A model generated the notes under the pieces. The model searched no databases. It was not told the origin of the DNA and saw nothing but the letters and a program-made list of their open reading frames with translations. Positions 61,442 through 64,000 of a stretch of DNA of 64,000 nt are shown in pieces (position 1 is the stretch's first letter; each line of letters starts with the position of its first letter). Position numbers and translations under genes: made by a program. The DNA is from Tetranychus cinnabarinus (lineage: Eukaryota; Arthropoda; Arachnida; Trombidiformes; Tetranychidae). Where the stretch lies: contig WHVY01000001.1 of NCBI GenBank assembly GCA_022266195.1, positions 2,170,001 through 2,234,000 of the forward strand, written 5' to 3'.

Positions 61442-61934
61442 ATGGAAGAAGAAGATAGCTTATTCTACGTGACCGAAATTAAACTCGTAAATCAATTACT
61501 CAAAATAGGTACAACAAAAGAAAAATTAATTAAATTGTACGACATCTTGTATGCTGACAGCCCAAGGGCAAACGTCGACGCAGATAATGAAGAAGAATGG
61601 AAGAATGACGCTCTTGTAGGCCTTAGTCCCATTCATTACAAAGCTAGCACAAGAATTACAGGCAAACAAACAACAAGTTGGTCAATCTACCATCGCTTTT
61701 ATTTACCAAATATATGGATTATGTAAAATCATAGATAGAACAACGCCTGAGAGTTTTATCGTCAGTCTAATAAAAGGAAAATTACTACCACAAATCAAAT
61801 ATGAGATTGTAGTAAGAAATCCAAAAACAATTAATGAATTAATTATAGCAGCTAGATTGGCCGAACAAGAAGTCAACAGCTACTCGTCACTTCTCGAAAC
61901 CGTAAATGAATCAGTTAAAGAAACGGACAAATAA
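61442..61934 (+). pseudogene. gag: Frameshifted gag fragment of element 2
   Basis: ATG at 61442; an acidic first part in one frame ends at 61726, but the Gag-like continuation lies in another frame from about 61619 to a TAA at 61934. The second frame contains VGQSTIAFIY and KGKLLPQIKYEIVVRNPKT, clearly matching element 1 Gag (VGQ/IGQS.VAFIY, KEKLLPQIKYGIALHNPKT). It lacks the CCHC knuckle, Arg-rich tract and everything downstream. One indel between about 61617 and 61670 explains the break. Confidence 0.75.
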
Positions 61935-62146
61935 AGAAAGAAAAATTAAAACTTATTTAAAACATAGCAATTAGAGAACCAAAAAACAAAAAAATAATAA
62001 TCACAAAACTAATAGAGTTTAGTATAAAATTTTGAGTTAGTGTAAAACATAGGAATCAAATAATAATTTATTTCAGGTTAAAACTCAAATTGAAACCATG
62101 GATGGCAGCCTATCACCTTAAATTTGAGTGGTCACAAATAATGTAA

Positions 62147-62165
62147 CTGAACAGAGACTGTTCAG
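62147..62165 (+). promoter_or_regulatory. Internal copy of the LTR-proximal hairpin
   Basis: CTGAACAG AGA CTGTTCAG, followed by AATGGTGGCCGGTATATTGTA. Nearly the same as the copy next to the 3' LTR (63703-63721), which is followed by AATGGCGGCCGGTATATGTAAC. It may mark an older 3' boundary. Confidence 0.6.
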
Positions 62166-62367
62166 AATGGTGGCCGGTATATTGTATTAGACCCATTTAC
62201 ACAAAACCTGATCCTATTCCTCATTCCTAAAATATTTTGATTGATTCGATCGCTGGTTTAAAAAAACTTAGTTTTCGCCATCCTTCATTCATCTCTATTA
62301 ACTCTTTATTACCTTTTATTGTAATTCTAACAATCCTAAATATTGAAAAATCTGTTTGAGTCCCTAA

Positions 62368-63423
62368 ATGACGGATAAACCTTGCAATGCCCTTATCCCA
62401 TTTTGTAACCGAAATAGACAAAGCGTGGTATTTTGGCAATATATAATACACTATGCTAGTGACTTGCGTGTCAAGAATACAGTTTGGGACGGAATCATCC
62501 AGTATGTTGGCATTATTGGTGGTGCCTCCTATTCCTTTTGTATTCCTTTTCGAGGTGGACTTAAGAAAATTTCTTATGAAGAATTTGCAGATAATGCAGA
62601 CTACGCTGCTTTAGGACTCTTTATCAGTATGGACCATGCAATTGACGGTTCATCTCATGATGCTAATGAGTTTGCATTTGCCCGATCCATACGATCCCAA
62701 TGCTATGTCAAACACGCATATGTCGAACCTGAATACGACTATCTTGAAGATTGCAGTGACCCACCTGAACCCTATAACTTTGCACTCATCGATGTTGTTT
62801 CCTTCTCTCCAGTCAGTATGTTTGAAAAATCTTGGATACAGTCTTCCATGGCAAAAATTCCTTGTCATAGAGGTACTCCTACAAGTCATAATCAGAGACA
62901 GTTTATTATGGCAAGTGACGCAAAGATAAGCGAATTTTACAAATATTACTCCCAAATTGCTCGTACTGCTGTCTCAATACACCCTCTTGATTTTGAAGAA
63001 TATCCTACCTCTTTTGAACTACGGGATAGTCCATTTTATCGGCTCCGTAGTCAGTTTTTAATCATTTGTAAATGGTGTTGTGAAGAGTGGAACACTGAAT
63101 ACAACTGCATACCAAATCACAAGTCCAATTACAAGGGATGCTGTAAGAAATTCCGACCAGACAACCCAACAAGAAACAGTGGATGCTGTCTTGGTCCTCC
63201 CCTCACAAGAGAAGAAAGATATCAACCCGAATTCTGTGGGATCGGACCCAACTGTTGTCGTAATTGTGGAAGCGAAGACTCTAGAAGTTTAAGACAAATC
63301 ATGCTCCATAGTAAATCTTCCAACGGTCAAATCTCATATACTGCAGGGGCTGAAATAGACTTTCCTCTTATAGAGCTAGAAGGATGGAACAAATCTTCTA
63401 AAATAAGAACCAGATTGACTTAA
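62368..63423 (+). CDS. Unknown 351-aa Cys-rich ORF of element 2
   Basis: ATG immediately after an in-frame TAA, stop at 63421-63423. The N-terminal two-thirds are mixed and globular-looking (VVFWQYIIHYASDLRV, GIIGGASYSFCIPFRGG, DYAALGLFISMDHAIDG) with no signal peptide or clear membrane helix. The C-terminal part has many Cys, several as pairs: CKWCCEEW, KGCCKKF, SGCCLG, CGIGPNCCRNCG, possibly metal-binding or disulfide-rich. No family recognised and no resemblance seen to the Gag, Pol or Env of element 1. Intact and less AT-biased than its surroundings. It lies between two copies of the LTR-proximal hairpin, which suggests that this segment was added to the element as a cassette. Confidence 0.7.
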   Translation: MTDKPCNALIPFCNRNRQSVVFWQYIIHYASDLRVKNTVWDGIIQYVGIIGGASYSFCIPFRGGLKKISYEEFADNADYAALGLFISMDHAIDGSSHDANEFAFARSIRSQCYVKHAYVEPEYDYLEDCSDPPEPYNFALIDVVSFSPVSMFEKSWIQSSMAKIPCHRGTPTSHNQRQFIMASDAKISEFYKYYSQIARTAVSIHPLDFEEYPTSFELRDSPFYRLRSQFLIICKWCCEEWNTEYNCIPNHKSNYKGCCKKFRPDNPTRNSGCCLGPPLTREERYQPEFCGIGPNCCRNCGSEDSRSLRQIMLHSKSSNGQISYTAGAEIDFPLIELEGWNKSSKIRTRLT

Positions 63424-63702
63424 ATTTACCCGAAATACGAACCGATGGCTGAAAAAAAATTGATAACGTACTAATTAATTTCATATTTCTTTAACTAGTC
63501 AATAATATTATATTTACAAACCTGTTATTACTAAATATGATTCAAGATCCGAACCAAACAATTAAATTTCAATATATAATTCTAGTCCTAATGCTATCCC
63601 TACATTGTTGAACGAAGCTGAAAATAAGTTGAGAGCATCGGAACAATGAACCCTTCACCAAACACAAACTTACCATCCTCAGAACCCGCGTAATTATTGT
63701 AA

Positions 63703-63721
63703 CTGAACAGTGGCTGTTCAG
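63703..63721 (+). promoter_or_regulatory. Hairpin beside the 3' LTR of element 2
   Basis: CTGAACAG TGG CTGTTCAG, then AATGGCGGCCGGTATA and the LTR. Equivalent to the element 1 hairpin with a compensatory stem change (G-C to A-T). Confidence 0.65.
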
Positions 63722-63737
63722 AATGGCGGCCGGTATA

Positions 63738-63909
63738 TGTAACACACCCAAAAGTAATTGATGTATTCTGATTTTAATGTTACACCTTTATCGATTATTT
63801 TACCTATGTTAGTATGTATTATGTATTCTAAGATATAAATTGTAGACAAAAATAAAGAAAAGAGTTAGTTCTCTAGGAACTCTCAAACAGTAAAGTTAAA
63901 ATCTTTACA
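63738..63909 (+). repeat. 3' LTR of element 2
   Basis: 172 bp, identical to 57375-57546; followed by target-duplication copy GTTT. Confidence 0.92.
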
Positions 63910-64000
63910 GTTTCATGAAAAAATCTTGTCCCATAATTGAAAAAAGGCGATCGAAGTTTGCACTTTGACCTCGATTTTCTCGAAAACTGTTGATCGGAGA

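Larger units (their letters stand above)
57375..63909 (+). mobile_element. Pol-less LTR element (element 2), non-autonomous, with accessory ORF
   Basis: Identical 172-bp LTRs (57375-57546 and 63738-63909) flanked by GTTT (57371-57374 and 63910-63913). Length 6535 bp. Contents: PBS shared with element 1, a leader of about 3.9 kb rich in tandem repeats, a frameshifted gag fragment related to element 1 Gag, a hairpin, an unknown 351-aa ORF, a second hairpin. No protease, RT, RNase H or integrase. Identical LTRs mean recent movement, so enzymes must have come from elsewhere. Confidence 0.9.

Overview
This is an AT-rich, intron-rich animal nuclear window, not prokaryotic. GT-AG introns with matching phases, an InaF-motif protein, TATA-box genes with AATAAA signals, and Gypsy LTR elements with an env gene all point to an arthropod. 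A mite-like chelicerate would fit, but that is a guess. All gene models are read by eye from the sequence.

Region 1 (about 1-17 kb, minus strand) holds one long gene. An 11-codon initiator exon at 16941-16974 joins in phase to six further exons ending at 1465. The protein is about 1603 aa and mostly Ser-rich and disordered. It has four short charged repeats of the IEREIR..EREEELR kind (AKAP2/MISP type) and a C-terminal InaF-like transmembrane motif. A possible 5' UTR exon lies near 28.43 kb, which would make 17-28 kb a long first intron. Otherwise 17-33 kb contains one TA-flanked MITE and no supportable gene.

Region 2 (about 33-56 kb) is an inverted, repeatedly duplicated cluster of tiny secreted-peptide genes of 40-51 aa. 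Copies A, B and C are on plus; F, D and E are on minus. They share a TATA promoter and a nearly invariant signal peptide, but the mature peptides are unrelated to one another. B and F are pseudogenes. Transposons have inserted throughout: palindromic MITEs, a truncated Gypsy pol/env fragment (38.55-40.12 kb) and a full-length Gypsy element.

The full-length element (43085-53106, minus) has identical 230-bp LTRs, a GCAA target duplication and a nearby paralogous empty site. Besides gag, pol and env it carries a tightly packed set of three small ORFs before gag: two tandem paralogues of about 60 aa and one membrane peptide. After env it carries a two-frame RING / TRAF-type zinc finger / coiled-coil / ubiquitin-like ORF. 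This layout, recalling complex retroviruses, is the most unusual thing in the window. RT has one frameshift and the RING gene another.

Region 3 (57375-63909, plus) is a second LTR element with identical 172-bp LTRs and a GTTT target duplication. It has no pol. It contains a leader of about 4 kb rich in tandem repeats, a broken gag related to the first element's gag, and an unknown 351-aa Cys-rich ORF. The two families share the primer-binding motif and a palindromic hairpin next to the 3' LTR whose stem shows a compensatory change. Element 2 looks like a non-autonomous partner of the first family.
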